Shown: one piece after another, positions 9,049 through 17,977 of the stretch
Position numbering within the stretch: the stretch's first letter is position 1
Layout of the letters: each line of letters opens with the position of its first letter
Assembly (NCBI GenBank): GCA_963668605.1
Contig: OY764903.1
Coordinates: forward strand, 3,472,001 to 3,536,000
Origin: G963668605 sp963668605
GTDB lineage: Bacteria; Acidobacteriota; Terriglobia; Bryobacterales; Bryobacteraceae
DNA length: 64,000 nucleotides
Direction: 5' to 3'
Notes under the pieces: generated by a model
The model's input: only the letters and a program-made list of their open reading frames with translations
What the model was told of the DNA's origin: nothing
Databases searched by the model: none
Program-made: the position numbers and the translations under genes

Positions 9049-10695
9049 CTAGCGCCCCAGGAAACCCTCAAGCTTTGAAGTCTCGCGTTCGGCCGCGCTC
9101 AGACTTGTCTTCGCACCAGCGGCATCGCCACGCTTGTGTGCCGCCTCGGTTTCGTCGAGGTAATACTCCATGCGCTGCAGGCCGGCAGAGATGTCCTGCC
9201 GCAGTCCGAGCCCCTGGCGGGCTTGCGCCTGCCGCAGTCTGTCGATGCTCTCCTTGACGGCATTGGCTCTTACGCCCAGCAGCATGAGTTGCTCGCGCAC
9301 CTCCCGCAGTTGTGCGATCTTTGCGCTATCCACGGCCGGCGCCGCTGCCGGTTGCGGCACCGGGGCAGGCGACTGCTGGACCATCTGCTGTACCGGTTGA
9401 GCCGGAGCCTGTTGCGGCTGTTGGCTTGTCTGCTGCGGCGCTTGCTGGAACGCGGGGCGCCGAGTCTGCGTCTGCGGAACCGCTGCGGGCGCCTGCGTCT
9501 GCACCTGCATCGGCGGTTGGGCCTGTGTCTGCGGTTGCGATGCCGGCGCCGCCACGGGCTCGGGTGTGTTCGTGGACGCTGGCACCGACTCATTCTGCGT
9601 GGCCATCGGCGTTTGCATTGGCGCTGCCACGGGTGCGTTCTCCGCGCGGGTGCGCATGAACTTCGGGATCTGCGTCATGGCCAACACGAAAACCGCGATC
9701 GTCAGCACTGAGCCCACTACGATGTACAAGCCGCGCCGGCTTTGCGGAGCTTGTGGCGGCAGGACTTGCGGCAGAGGTGGAGCTTGCGGCAGATGTGGGG
9801 CTTGCGGCAGAGGTGGGGCTGGCGTTGCAATTGGCCGCTCCACTGGTGGTGGTAGCGGAGACGCCACTTGCCTGGTCTTGGCGAAACCGAGCAGCGCATT
9901 GCGGAACGCATCGGCTGTTTGGAAGCGCTTCGCCGGGTCCTTCTCAAAGGACATGAACACGATTTCGTTGAGGGCAGGGGGCAACCCAGGATTGACCTGC
10001 AGTAATGGAACCGGTGTGTGCTCCAGATGCGCGACCATGATCGAGTATTCGCTGTCGCCCTTAAACGGCCGCTCTCCGGCCAGAATTTCGTACATCGCGA
10101 TGCCGAGCGAGTACAGATCGGAGCGCGGGTCAAGGTCTACAGATCCCTTGATCTGCTCGGGAGACATGTAGTACAACGAGCCCACCGTGCTGCCGGTCTG
10201 CGTGAGCTTCCGGTCTGCGGCCAGTTTTGCGATTCCAAAATCCATGAGCTTAATGACGCCCTTGGGTGTGAGAATCATGTTGGCCGGCTTCAGGTCGCGG
10301 TGAACGATCCCCCGGGCATGCGCATACGACAGCGCGGAGAGCACCTGCGCCATGTAATCGACAGCCTTGTCGATCGGGACGGGGCCGTTGCGGAGCAAAT
10401 CCTCGAGCGTGGTCCCTTCGACATACTCCATCAGCATGAGCAACTGATTGTCGATCCGCAGCGCGGTGTGCAGGGCGGCAATGTTGGGATGATCCAGACT
10501 GGCCTGGACTTTGATCTCGCGCATGAAACGGTCCGCAAGATCGGGGTCGCCTTCCAGGTTTGGGAGCAGGACCTTCATCGCCTCGATGCGGTCCGAGATC
10601 ACGTTGCGAACCTTGTAGACCTGGCCCATGCCGCCGGCGCCCAGAACTGCCAGGACTTCGTAATCTCCCGCGCGAGAACCAATTTCGTAGCTCAC
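9049..10695 (-). CDS. Membrane Ser/Thr protein kinase with Pro/Gln-rich extracytoplasmic region
   Basis: A 548-residue eukaryotic-like kinase. Residues ~12-270 are the catalytic domain, with glycine loop GAGGMGQVY, lysine K41 in AMKVL, catalytic HRDLKPAN (D134), DFG at D152, and an intact SPEQIKG region. A linker follows, then one membrane segment at about 322-345 (LYIVVGSVLTIAVFVLAM). After that come ~110 residues rich in Pro, Gln and Ala, and a C-terminal ~90-residue charged, helical, probably coiled-coil segment. The kinase should be cytosolic with the Pro/Gln region outside. It is the last gene of a six-gene minus-strand run and starts 10 bases after the CsgG-family gene, so it may sense the envelope state of the upstream products. 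Confidence 0.9.
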   Translation of the reverse strand: MSYEIGSRAGDYEVLAVLGAGGMGQVYKVRNVISDRIEAMKVLLPNLEGDPDLADRFMREIKVQASLDHPNIAALHTALRIDNQLLMLMEYVEGTTLEDLLRNGPVPIDKAVDYMAQVLSALSYAHARGIVHRDLKPANMILTPKGVIKLMDFGIAKLAADRKLTQTGSTVGSLYYMSPEQIKGSVDLDPRSDLYSLGIAMYEILAGERPFKGDSEYSIMVAHLEHTPVPLLQVNPGLPPALNEIVFMSFEKDPAKRFQTADAFRNALLGFAKTRQVASPLPPPVERPIATPAPPLPQAPHLPQAPPLPQVLPPQAPQSRRGLYIVVGSVLTIAVFVLAMTQIPKFMRTRAENAPVAAPMQTPMATQNESVPASTNTPEPVAAPASQPQTQAQPPMQVQTQAPAAVPQTQTRRPAFQQAPQQTSQQPQQAPAQPVQQMVQQSPAPVPQPAAAPAVDSAKIAQLREVREQLMLLGVRANAVKESIDRLRQAQARQGLGLRQDISAGLQRMEYYLDETEAAHKRGDAAGAKTSLSAAERETSKLEGFLGR

Positions 10696-10705
10696 GAGAA
10701 CCTCA

Positions 10706-11674
10706 CTAGTTTCGGATTCTATCCCCGACTTTGGCGGGGCTCGCGCCTGTGTACTTCCCTACAGAAGAAACTTCATCGACCTCAGTGATGACCAACTCAC
10801 CCAGGGTGTCTTCGACGGTGCGGATGACTTTGCCGGTGCCCGGATCGCGGATCTCGCGAAGCGGACGCCGCACACTGAGCTTGTCGCCTACCTTAACGCC
10901 CGCTTTGGTGCCGATGTTCAGGATCAGTGTACTGCCAGAAGCATCCGCGACCAACCCGTCGATCGTCACAGTGCGTGTAGGAAGCCGCCCGGAACTCTGC
11001 TGCAATTGAGAGGCGAGCATGTTGACCGCCTGCCCGACTGCTTCCCCAAGGATGGTGTCCCCGAAGTTGCTGCTGGTCATGTCGATTGCTCCGCCGCCGC
11101 GACCCGCCGAACTGCCTCCAGAGCCAAGCAGTGCCGCTCCGGAGCGATTGGATTCACCCTTGCCGTTGGCTACTCCGAGAATCTCTCCCGTATTCGTATC
11201 GACGATTCGCGCACTAACAACCACGACCGCTTTCGATTGCTTCTTGCCTACGCCACCCAGCCCATATCTCCCAGTGACGCCGCCCAGAGCGCCTCCGCCC
11301 ACGCTCGTCGTCTTGTCGTCCCTGCCGAACTGGGTGATGCTGCCGATGATGATTGCGTCGACACCCAACAGCTTTCCAATTTTCGCCGCGGAAGCTGGAT
11401 CGGCTCGATCGCTATTGGAGAAATTTTGTTCCGCAACGAGCTTATCGAGCGCCTTTCGCTCGATGACGGAATAGACTCCGCCCTCCACCAGTTTCACAAC
11501 GATCAGGTCGGCAATTCCCTTGCCCACGTCGACGTTTGTGCCGAAGATTGCCGAGAGTCCACCCTGAACGGTGGCATAGTCAAAATTGACAACTGCTACT
11601 CTCTTCTTCTGCTGAGCATCCAGCCCTGCAGCGAAGAGGCTGACGCAAAGAATCGACGTTGCGACGAATCGCAT
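10706..11674 (-). CDS. CsgG-family secreted/outer-membrane protein
   Basis: A 322-residue protein with a signal peptide (MRFVATSILCVSLFAAGLDAQ). A CsgG-type domain follows at residues ~24-220: KRVAVVNFDYATV, YSVIERKALDKLVAEQ, AAKIGKLLGVDAIIIGSIT and ARIVDTNTGEIL. The last ~90 residues (TVTIDGLVADASGSTLILN, then VGDKLSV) resemble the C-terminal domain of FlgT-like proteins. The frame is open upstream, but I placed the start at 11674 because GGAGGG lies six bases before that ATG and the signal peptide begins there. There is no clear lipobox cysteine, unlike E. coli CsgG. No curli subunit or chaperone genes are nearby, so curli export is not implied. Confidence 0.8.
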   Translation of the reverse strand: MRFVATSILCVSLFAAGLDAQQKKRVAVVNFDYATVQGGLSAIFGTNVDVGKGIADLIVVKLVEGGVYSVIERKALDKLVAEQNFSNSDRADPASAAKIGKLLGVDAIIIGSITQFGRDDKTTSVGGGALGGVTGRYGLGGVGKKQSKAVVVVSARIVDTNTGEILGVANGKGESNRSGAALLGSGGSSAGRGGGAIDMTSSNFGDTILGEAVGQAVNMLASQLQQSSGRLPTRTVTIDGLVADASGSTLILNIGTKAGVKVGDKLSVRRPLREIRDPGTGKVIRTVEDTLGELVITEVDEVSSVGKYTGASPAKVGDRIRN

Positions 11675-11739
11675 ACTAGCCCTCCATTCCAGTTGTTCCA
11701 TTATTATAGGCGCATTCAAGATGAAGCGTATCACTCGGC

Positions 11740-13245
11740 TCACCCAACCAGCAGGCACATTCGCATGACCTGATTCAGACTCAGACTCAGTTTCTCTGCC
11801 AGCATCTGCTCGATTTCCTCCCGGCTCGGGGGCGGCTGGTTTTCCGGCATCGGAAGGACCGCGCCATTCTGCACTGCGTCGGCAAGCCCGCGAACCACAT
11901 CGTTCCAATTCCGGCTGCCATCGAGCAGCAGAACCAGTGTGCGGGCCAGGTCGTCGGACAACTCTATGCTCATGTGCCGCTGGTTCGTGACGTTCCAACC
12001 GCCGGCGGCAAGTTGAGCACGAGCCAGAGGACTACTGACCGGAAACTCGCTCACTGTGGACGACAGTCTGGGCGCGCTCGCGCGGAGCTCGATGACTCCC
12101 ATTCGAATCAGCTTGAGCAGCAGTTCCACCGCCTCTTTCGAGTCTGGAATCGAGAATGGCAAATCCGCAACAGCCAGCGCCCGGGGCCAGTGAGCGGCCA
12201 ACACGCACAGCAATTGTTTCGCGAGGACGTCGTTGGTCGTCAGCGATCTATCTTTCTGGAGATTGAACTTCTGAGCCCCGCCGGGTTGTTCCGGCTCCGG
12301 CTGAGCGTGCGTGCCAAGGTAGAGATCCTTCAGATGCTCCACTCGGAATTCTCGATCCAGGGAAACGCCGTTGCGGCAGAGAATCGTTTCGCGGAACCTT
12401 CTTCCCGCTAGGAAGTCCCCGTACTGGCGATCGTCCAGCCATTTCCCGGTTTGCAGTGGAAGGGAGCTGACGTCGTCACGGAAAAGATCCGTATCGGACA
12501 GATACTGCAGGCCATGCCGCTCCGCCGCTTGCATAAATTGCAGCAGGTAAACGGGCGCGTTGCTTTCGCACAGGTCGTCGTGAAACGAGACTTCACCACG
12601 TCTTTCGAGCAGAGTCTCGAACTCCTTCTTTATCGCGAGTTGGAGTGGATCATCGCCCAGGCGTTCCATCATTAGCGCCGCGACTGTGCGCATTTCGGCG
12701 ATTTTCTGCCGCGGATCCGGAAACCTGAGTGTATGGAGCTTCATCAGGTCACCGATGTAACTGCGGAAGTAGCATCCCGGCAGGGCGTTATAGCTAATGA
12801 ATGCCAAACCGTTCGCAGACAGTCCCGTGCCGCACGCGGCCAGTATGCTTTCACGCACCAGGGGCGGCACCCAGGTATACAGGCCGTGCGCAATGATGTA
12901 GTCGAACTCGCCGGGCTTCGGGGACCATTCGAGCAGGTCGAACTGCTGGAACTCTATATTTTGGAGTCCCAGTTTCGCGGCCATCTCACGTGCCAACCGT
13001 ATCGGAGTTCCGGCACGATCAATTCCGAGAAAGTGGCTCTGCGGATTGTCGCAAGCCATCGGGATCAGATTCGCTCCGTCGCCGCAGCCGAGTTCGAGCA
13101 CGCTGCATTGATCCGTCCGCGCTGGGCTCATCCCAAACAACACTGCCAGCGCCGCAATGTGATCAAAGTGCGTCTGCGGCCTCGGGAGACTGGGGTACGT
13201 GACCTCGTCGTATTGATCCCGGACTGCCGCCTCAGAAGCCTGCAC
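11740..13245 (-). CDS. Class I SAM methyltransferase with methyltransferase regulatory domain
   Basis: A 501-residue cytosolic protein. Residues ~45-150 form a class I methyltransferase domain: motif I VLELGCGDGA at 49-58, then FLGIDRAG, FQQFDLLEW and FDYIIAHGLYTWVP. The following ~100 residues (GLAFISYNALPGCYFR, and later FHDDLCESNAPVYLLQFMQ) match the methyltransferase regulatory domain family. The C-terminal ~180 residues are helical and unassigned. The start overlaps the end of the He_PIG-repeat gene by 14 bases, so translation is probably coupled. The substrate is unknown. A methyltransferase inside an otherwise secreted-protein operon is unusual. Confidence 0.85.
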   Translation of the reverse strand: MQASEAAVRDQYDEVTYPSLPRPQTHFDHIAALAVLFGMSPARTDQCSVLELGCGDGANLIPMACDNPQSHFLGIDRAGTPIRLAREMAAKLGLQNIEFQQFDLLEWSPKPGEFDYIIAHGLYTWVPPLVRESILAACGTGLSANGLAFISYNALPGCYFRSYIGDLMKLHTLRFPDPRQKIAEMRTVAALMMERLGDDPLQLAIKKEFETLLERRGEVSFHDDLCESNAPVYLLQFMQAAERHGLQYLSDTDLFRDDVSSLPLQTGKWLDDRQYGDFLAGRRFRETILCRNGVSLDREFRVEHLKDLYLGTHAQPEPEQPGGAQKFNLQKDRSLTTNDVLAKQLLCVLAAHWPRALAVADLPFSIPDSKEAVELLLKLIRMGVIELRASAPRLSSTVSEFPVSSPLARAQLAAGGWNVTNQRHMSIELSDDLARTLVLLLDGSRNWNDVVRGLADAVQNGAVLPMPENQPPPSREEIEQMLAEKLSLSLNQVMRMCLLVG

Positions 13246-16126
13246 TAGCCGCCGCCGAATTTCCTAAGGAGTTCGTCAGTATTACCGAGATCGAAGTCAA
13301 TGGGTTCGTGTTTCCTTGCACTGTAAATGGAAGCCGTAGTGAGAACTGGCTTCCGAACCTCGCCGAATTTGGATCCTGATACCAGGTCGTAAACAGGGAC
13401 GTGAGGGGAATCGACGCCGAGGTGTTCGAGAGCGTCACGCCGGCGCTGGCCAAATAGGTGACTGTCGCGAATGTGACCTCACGTGAAGTGGCGTAGCCGA
13501 TCACGACCAAGTCAAATCCGCCGCTGGTACGAACCAGACTTGCGCTGGTGATGACAGGAGCCGCCCTGGCAATTCGGATGGTTTGTGTGGGAGCGGGGGT
13601 TGGAGTAATGTCCGTATTTGCGGCACGCATCCGCAACGTGAATGTGATCACTCCAGCTACGGTGCCGGTTTGCACGCTGGCCGGTCCCGCGGGGAACGTG
13701 GCCTGTGTGGCTCCGCTGGGAATCCGGAAGTCCAGTGATCGTCCACCCGCGATGAACTGCACGGCGGGGTCATCGGGACCGGCTTCAGGAGCGAACCCCA
13801 GCGTTACTTGACCGGTGATTTCCATGGGATAGGCGCTGGAAATCGCGACGGTGAAAGCGGGCTGTGTCGCAGGTGCGGGCACAGCCGGTAGCCCTGTGAT
13901 GGCGGCGGCCGGCGCTGGCGGCAGGTCGATCGTGATTGTGAAGTCCTTCGTTGCAGTTTGCCGCAAGTCGCTGGCGGATACGGTGAAGGCAAATGATCCC
14001 GCGGCTGTGGGTGTGCCGGCCAGTAGTCCGCTGGCCGCGTCGATCGAGATCCCTCCAGGCAAGGCGCCGGAACTGATCGACCAACGTAAGGACTGGCTGC
14101 CGCCCGATGCTGCGAGTGCCTGCCGGTATGCGCTTCCCAGCACGCCCTTGGCCAGCGGTGCGGCGGTGGTGATCGTCAAAGCGGCGGTGACGTCGATCGA
14201 GTAACTCTTCGTTGTCGTCCGTCGAGCGGAGTCAGTCACGAGAACGCTAAAGCTGGCGAGACCCGCCGCGGATGGCGTGCCGGCGATCCGGCCAGTGCTT
14301 GCATCCAGTGCCAGTCCGGCCGGCAACGTGCCATCGATCAACGTCCATTGGTATGGAGGAGTTCCGCCGGTAGCCGCAAGGGCTTGCTCATATGGCGTGC
14401 CAGTGACTGCGCCCGCAAGCGGACTTTCGGTAGTGATGACCAGCGCCGCTACGACGAGCACCGTGAGCGAGGCGCTGTCCTGCGATCCATTCTGGTCAGT
14501 GACACGCACAACAAAAGTCGATGAGCCCACGCTCAGCGGTGTCCCTGCGATAACTCCCGTTGCAGTGCCAAGACTGAGGCCGCTGGGAAGGAGCCCAGAT
14601 TCGATGTTCCAGGTATATGGCGCAGTCCCACCAGTTGCGGCAAGCTGCTGCGAGTACGCCGAACCGACAGTACCGCCGGCGATTGCAGTGGTCGCGATCT
14701 TCACATTGGAAATAATCACGACACGGAAGGATTTGCTGGCGCGTTGCTGCGAAGCGTCGGTTACCTGAATCGTGGGAGTAAACGTGCCGGCAACGGTCGG
14801 TGTCCCACTGATCGTTCCCGAGGCGCTCAGCGTGAGGCCATCCGGCAACGTTCCTGAAATAAGCGACCACGCGTAGGGCGTGACGCCGCCCGATGCTGCG
14901 AGTGTTGAGGAGTAGACGCTTCCAGCAGTGCCGGACGGTAAGGTATCCGTCGTGATCAACAACGTCGCGGGCGAGATCGTGAGCGCGTAGCTTCTCGTAT
15001 CCGTCACCTGGCGGCTATCTGTGACCGTGATCGCGAACCGGAATGTGCTGGCTGTCGTCGGAGTTCCGGTAATCGCACCCGAAACGCTTAGCGCCAGACC
15101 ATCAGGCAGACTGCCTTGCGAGATCCGCCAATCGTAAGGAGGCGTTCCCCCTGTTGCACCGAGTGTTTGGGTATAAGCAACGCCCACCCGGCCGGCCACC
15201 AAATCTGTGGTCGTGATGGCCAGCGGCGGCGCATTGATCACGATTGAAAATGTCTGCGTAGCGCTCAGAATCGACCCGCTCGGCGACTGGCTCGCGGCTT
15301 GAATCACGACGGAATAATTACCGGCCAGCGTTGGCGTACCGGAGATGTTGCCGTCGGACGTCAGCACCAGGCCGGGCGGAATCGTTCCGCCGAGTTGTGT
15401 CCATGTGTAATTGAGCGTGCCGCCGACCGCTCTCAGCGTCTGGTAATACGGGACGTTTACGGTTCCCGACGGAAGCGGGGAAGGCGTTATGATCACCACT
15501 GACGGGTACGTGATGGTGAGCGTAAAAGAACGGACGGCCGTTACGGTCTGTTCAAAGCTAGAGATGAAGCTGGACACCTGAACGACAATCGAAAATGTGC
15601 CCTGCGTCGCGGTGAGTCCGGAAATCACGCCGGCTGGCGACAGAGTCATCCCAGGGGGCAAGGCTCCCGATGCGAGAGACCAGATGTAATTTCCGGCGCC
15701 ACCGGTAGCGGCAAGTGACTGCGAGTACGGAGAGCCGGTGACGCCAGGCGCGAGCGTACTCGTCACAATTGCGAGCGGAAGATAGTTGATCCGCAGAGAG
15801 TAGCTCTGGGTCCCCGACAATTGGGCGCCGACGGTTCCGGTATCGAGCGCACGGACCGCAAATCCGTAAGATCCTCCCGTGGACGGCGTGCCAGACAGCA
15901 GACCGCTAGTAGAGAGACTCATACCCGGCGGCAGTGCGCCCTGACTAAGAGACCACGCATATGGTCCCCTGCCACCGGTTGCCGTCAGTTGTTGGGAATA
16001 GAAGGTCCCCTGCGTGCCATCTGCCAGCACAGCCGGGCTGATCGCCAACGAAGGCGTCTGAGCCGTGAGAAGTGCCGGAGCGAGTGCTGCAACAATCGAA
16101 AGGAAGAATAGGGTTCGAAGTCTCAT
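13232..16126 (-). CDS. Secreted protein with eight putative-Ig (He_PIG) repeats
   Basis: A 964-residue secreted protein. Residues 1-22 are a signal peptide. Eight repeats of ~85-95 residues follow, each with a YxQxLxATGG core, a PYxW turn, GxLPxGLxL and GxIxGTPT. This is the signature of He_PIG-type Ig-like folds, found in surface and cadherin-like proteins. The last ~220 residues form a different domain without the repeat signature and contain a Pro/Thr-rich linker (NTDITPTPAPTQTIR). The gene overlaps the preceding beta-propeller-like gene by four bases and the following methyltransferase by 14. A surface adhesin or scaffold role is likely; there is no enzymatic motif. Confidence 0.85.
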   Translation of the reverse strand: MRLRTLFFLSIVAALAPALLTAQTPSLAISPAVLADGTQGTFYSQQLTATGGRGPYAWSLSQGALPPGMSLSTSGLLSGTPSTGGSYGFAVRALDTGTVGAQLSGTQSYSLRINYLPLAIVTSTLAPGVTGSPYSQSLAATGGAGNYIWSLASGALPPGMTLSPAGVISGLTATQGTFSIVVQVSSFISSFEQTVTAVRSFTLTITYPSVVIITPSPLPSGTVNVPYYQTLRAVGGTLNYTWTQLGGTIPPGLVLTSDGNISGTPTLAGNYSVVIQAASQSPSGSILSATQTFSIVINAPPLAITTTDLVAGRVGVAYTQTLGATGGTPPYDWRISQGSLPDGLALSVSGAITGTPTTASTFRFAITVTDSRQVTDTRSYALTISPATLLITTDTLPSGTAGSVYSSTLAASGGVTPYAWSLISGTLPDGLTLSASGTISGTPTVAGTFTPTIQVTDASQQRASKSFRVVIISNVKIATTAIAGGTVGSAYSQQLAATGGTAPYTWNIESGLLPSGLSLGTATGVIAGTPLSVGSSTFVVRVTDQNGSQDSASLTVLVVAALVITTESPLAGAVTGTPYEQALAATGGTPPYQWTLIDGTLPAGLALDASTGRIAGTPSAAGLASFSVLVTDSARRTTTKSYSIDVTAALTITTAAPLAKGVLGSAYRQALAASGGSQSLRWSISSGALPGGISIDAASGLLAGTPTAAGSFAFTVSASDLRQTATKDFTITIDLPPAPAAAITGLPAVPAPATQPAFTVAISSAYPMEITGQVTLGFAPEAGPDDPAVQFIAGGRSLDFRIPSGATQATFPAGPASVQTGTVAGVITFTLRMRAANTDITPTPAPTQTIRIARAAPVITSASLVRTSGGFDLVVIGYATSREVTFATVTYLASAGVTLSNTSASIPLTSLFTTWYQDPNSARFGSQFSLRLPFTVQGNTNPLTSISVILTNSLGNSAAASAGF

Positions 16127-17091
16127 TGCCTGACCCCCATCGGTATCGCCAATACTGGCATATCAGTTTTCCCGGCGTCAATCACCCAAAGCGGCGCCGC
16201 CGATAGCTCCGTCAGTCTGAACACGGAGCCTCCGGCCAGACGCAATAAAGCGGTCGGCTTGCAGGTGCATTGGACCAAACTGGGTGGCGCGCCGTCACGA
16301 TCGAGAACTGTAATGACACCCGACGCTTTGTTGGCGACGAGAATCCGCCGGCCCTCCACGGCCAAATCCGCAGGTTCCGAGATGCCATCCCGCTCTGAGG
16401 CGAGCAGTGTCGTTTCCCCTGTGGTGGATTGAACCAGAAAGACGGAATTTGCCTGTGCATCCGCAATCAGCACGTTCGCGCCATCGTCGACAAAACGCAG
16501 AGCTGAGATCACTCCGAACGAACCCAGCCGGCGTGCCGTCCCGCTCGACGGCAGCAGGTATGCCTCTGCGGCATCGCTCACATTCACCGCTACAAGCAAC
16601 GAAGATCCGTCGGCGCTGACGGCAAGCGAGGAAAGCGGGACGGACAACTTCGGTAATTCCGCAGAGCGCAAGAGCTTTGGAGAATCCGGCAGTCCCTCAA
16701 TGATCTGAACCCGTTTGGATGCGTTGAAGTACAACGCGGCAATCGTACCCGTGGGGTTGAAGGCAATCGCGTCGGGATTCGTCTCCGCTATTGGCACTGC
16801 GGAGACTTCTCCACCGGCGCGGACCAGCATCACACTGGAGTCATCCGCGCGCACAGCCAGTGCATAACCCTTGACCGGCGAAAGCGCGGCACGGCTCACT
16901 TGGAATTCGAGAGCGAGAGGATCGCCCAGAGTGGCAGCGCCGGGAATGCCCAGAATCGGGCGCAACACCATGGCCTCGGAATCGAGTACCAGTCCCAGCG
17001 AGGGTCCGCTGATGGCGCCGGGCTGTCCGGCCAGAATATGCGGAAGAAATGCAATTCCGGCAAGTACGGGCAATAGACGAATATTTCGCAT
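16123..17091 (-). CDS. Secreted beta-propeller-like protein of unknown function
   Basis: A 322-residue protein with an N-terminal signal peptide (LLPVLAGIAFLPHILAGQ). Short repeats such as LAVSADGSSLLVAVN, ALRFVDDGANVLIADAQ and LAVEGRRILVANKASGVITVLD resemble blades of NHL/YncE-type beta-propellers. No catalytic residues are apparent. It lies 20 bases after the secreted Ig-like gene and overlaps the He_PIG gene by four bases, so the three envelope proteins probably form one translation-coupled unit. The fold call is pattern-based and moderate. Confidence 0.7.
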   Translation of the reverse strand: MRNIRLLPVLAGIAFLPHILAGQPGAISGPSLGLVLDSEAMVLRPILGIPGAATLGDPLALEFQVSRAALSPVKGYALAVRADDSSVMLVRAGGEVSAVPIAETNPDAIAFNPTGTIAALYFNASKRVQIIEGLPDSPKLLRSAELPKLSVPLSSLAVSADGSSLLVAVNVSDAAEAYLLPSSGTARRLGSFGVISALRFVDDGANVLIADAQANSVFLVQSTTGETTLLASERDGISEPADLAVEGRRILVANKASGVITVLDRDGAPPSLVQCTCKPTALLRLAGGSVFRLTELSAAPLWVIDAGKTDMPVLAIPMGVRQ

Positions 17092-17111
17092 GTTCCGTCC
17101 TCCAACGGGAC

Positions 17112-17717
17112 CTACCTGGGGGCGCCTACCGTGGGTGTGCCCGGCGTGATCACGGTCGGGGGCACTGTGACTGTCCCGCCATTTCCTCTGGTGGCAACGA
17201 GCGCTCCAGCGGTGGCGGCGCCAGCAGCGCCCACGATGATCAGGGCGAGCAACTTGGCGGAGATCGCTCCACCGGCGACTGCTGCGCCAATCACATTACT
17301 CTGGTTGATAACTGAGTTCGCGGTCAGGCCCTTATAGTTTGCATTCACGCGAATCTGCATATTCCCCTGATTCTGATTCGGACGGACGCGAGCCACAGCT
17401 TTGCCCGACTGGTCGGTGGTGATCGTGAGGCTGCGGCTGCCATTTGTGAATACGCCGCTGGCGCCGTTATCGGGGAGGAAGAATGTCACAACCGCGCCGC
17501 CTATAGGCCGGTGGTTCTCGTCTTCAACCTGTACAATGGATTCTCTGGCCGTGCGCTGGCGGATGTTGTTGATCGCGCCTTCGCCTTCCAGGATCACGAT
17601 ATTCAGCTTCGCCGGTTCCGAAGTCTGCGCTTGGAGCGGGCGAGGAATGGACTGTAACACCAGCAGTCCCGTAAGCAAAATCGTCAACGCACGAACCGTC
17701 GTTCCCATTAGCTGCAT
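17112..17717 (-). CDS. Secreted Ig-like protein with C-terminal membrane-like segment
   Basis: A 201-residue protein with an N-terminal hydrophobic signal sequence (residues ~8-30, ending LQAQ). It then has a single beta-rich domain (IVQVEDENHRPIGGAVVTFFLP, then LTITTDQSGKAVARV) that looks like a bacterial Ig-like or Big_1-type repeat. A second hydrophobic stretch, residues ~145-178, is rich in Ala and Gly (SAKLLALIIVGAAGAATAGA). The last residues are Pro/Thr-rich. It is the first gene of the minus-strand run. Two ATGs are possible: 17717, with AAGGA eight bases upstream, and 17708, with GGAGG nine bases upstream. Confidence 0.75.
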   Translation of the reverse strand: MQLMGTTVRALTILLTGLLVLQSIPRPLQAQTSEPAKLNIVILEGEGAINNIRQRTARESIVQVEDENHRPIGGAVVTFFLPDNGASGVFTNGSRSLTITTDQSGKAVARVRPNQNQGNMQIRVNANYKGLTANSVINQSNVIGAAVAGGAISAKLLALIIVGAAGAATAGALVATRGNGGTVTVPPTVITPGTPTVGAPR

Positions 17718-17852
17718 CCTCCGGTTCCTTCTCCATCTAAGGAGATCATGAGCAAATCATAGCCCATTGCAGGCTTGCCTGGATCTCCGCTTCCAGCTAG
17801 CCACCCTTGACCCTCATAAGACTACGCCACAGTGACGCTTTTAGCAATCGGT

Positions 17853-17884
17853 TTATTTGAAGCTGTCAACAGCTTATTTGAAGC
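17853..17884. promoter_or_regulatory. Candidate operator: 21-bp-spaced direct repeats with an internal palindrome
   Basis: TTATTTGAAGC occurs at 17853-17863 and again at 17874-17884, exactly 21 bases (two helical turns) apart. Between and overlapping them, 17860-17875 is the palindrome AAGCTGT-CA-ACAGCTT. The site lies in the 260-base gap between the divergent Ig-like/CsgG/kinase run and the DUF4384/caspase run, so a bound regulator could act on both. No matching -35/-10 pair is clear. Confidence 0.45.
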
Positions 17885-17977
17885 GGCATCGGCCATTGAA
17901 GACGCTACTCACGAGTTACCCTCTATCCTCCCTACCGTTCCTCAATTGGAAGCATAATGTTCACAAGGGGGCGATTC

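Noticed and set aside
13232..16126. Possible toxin or CRISPR-like repeats in the He_PIG gene
   Set aside because: The repeats are diverged protein repeats of ~90 residues with Ig-like cores, not short DNA repeats, and there is no toxin domain.
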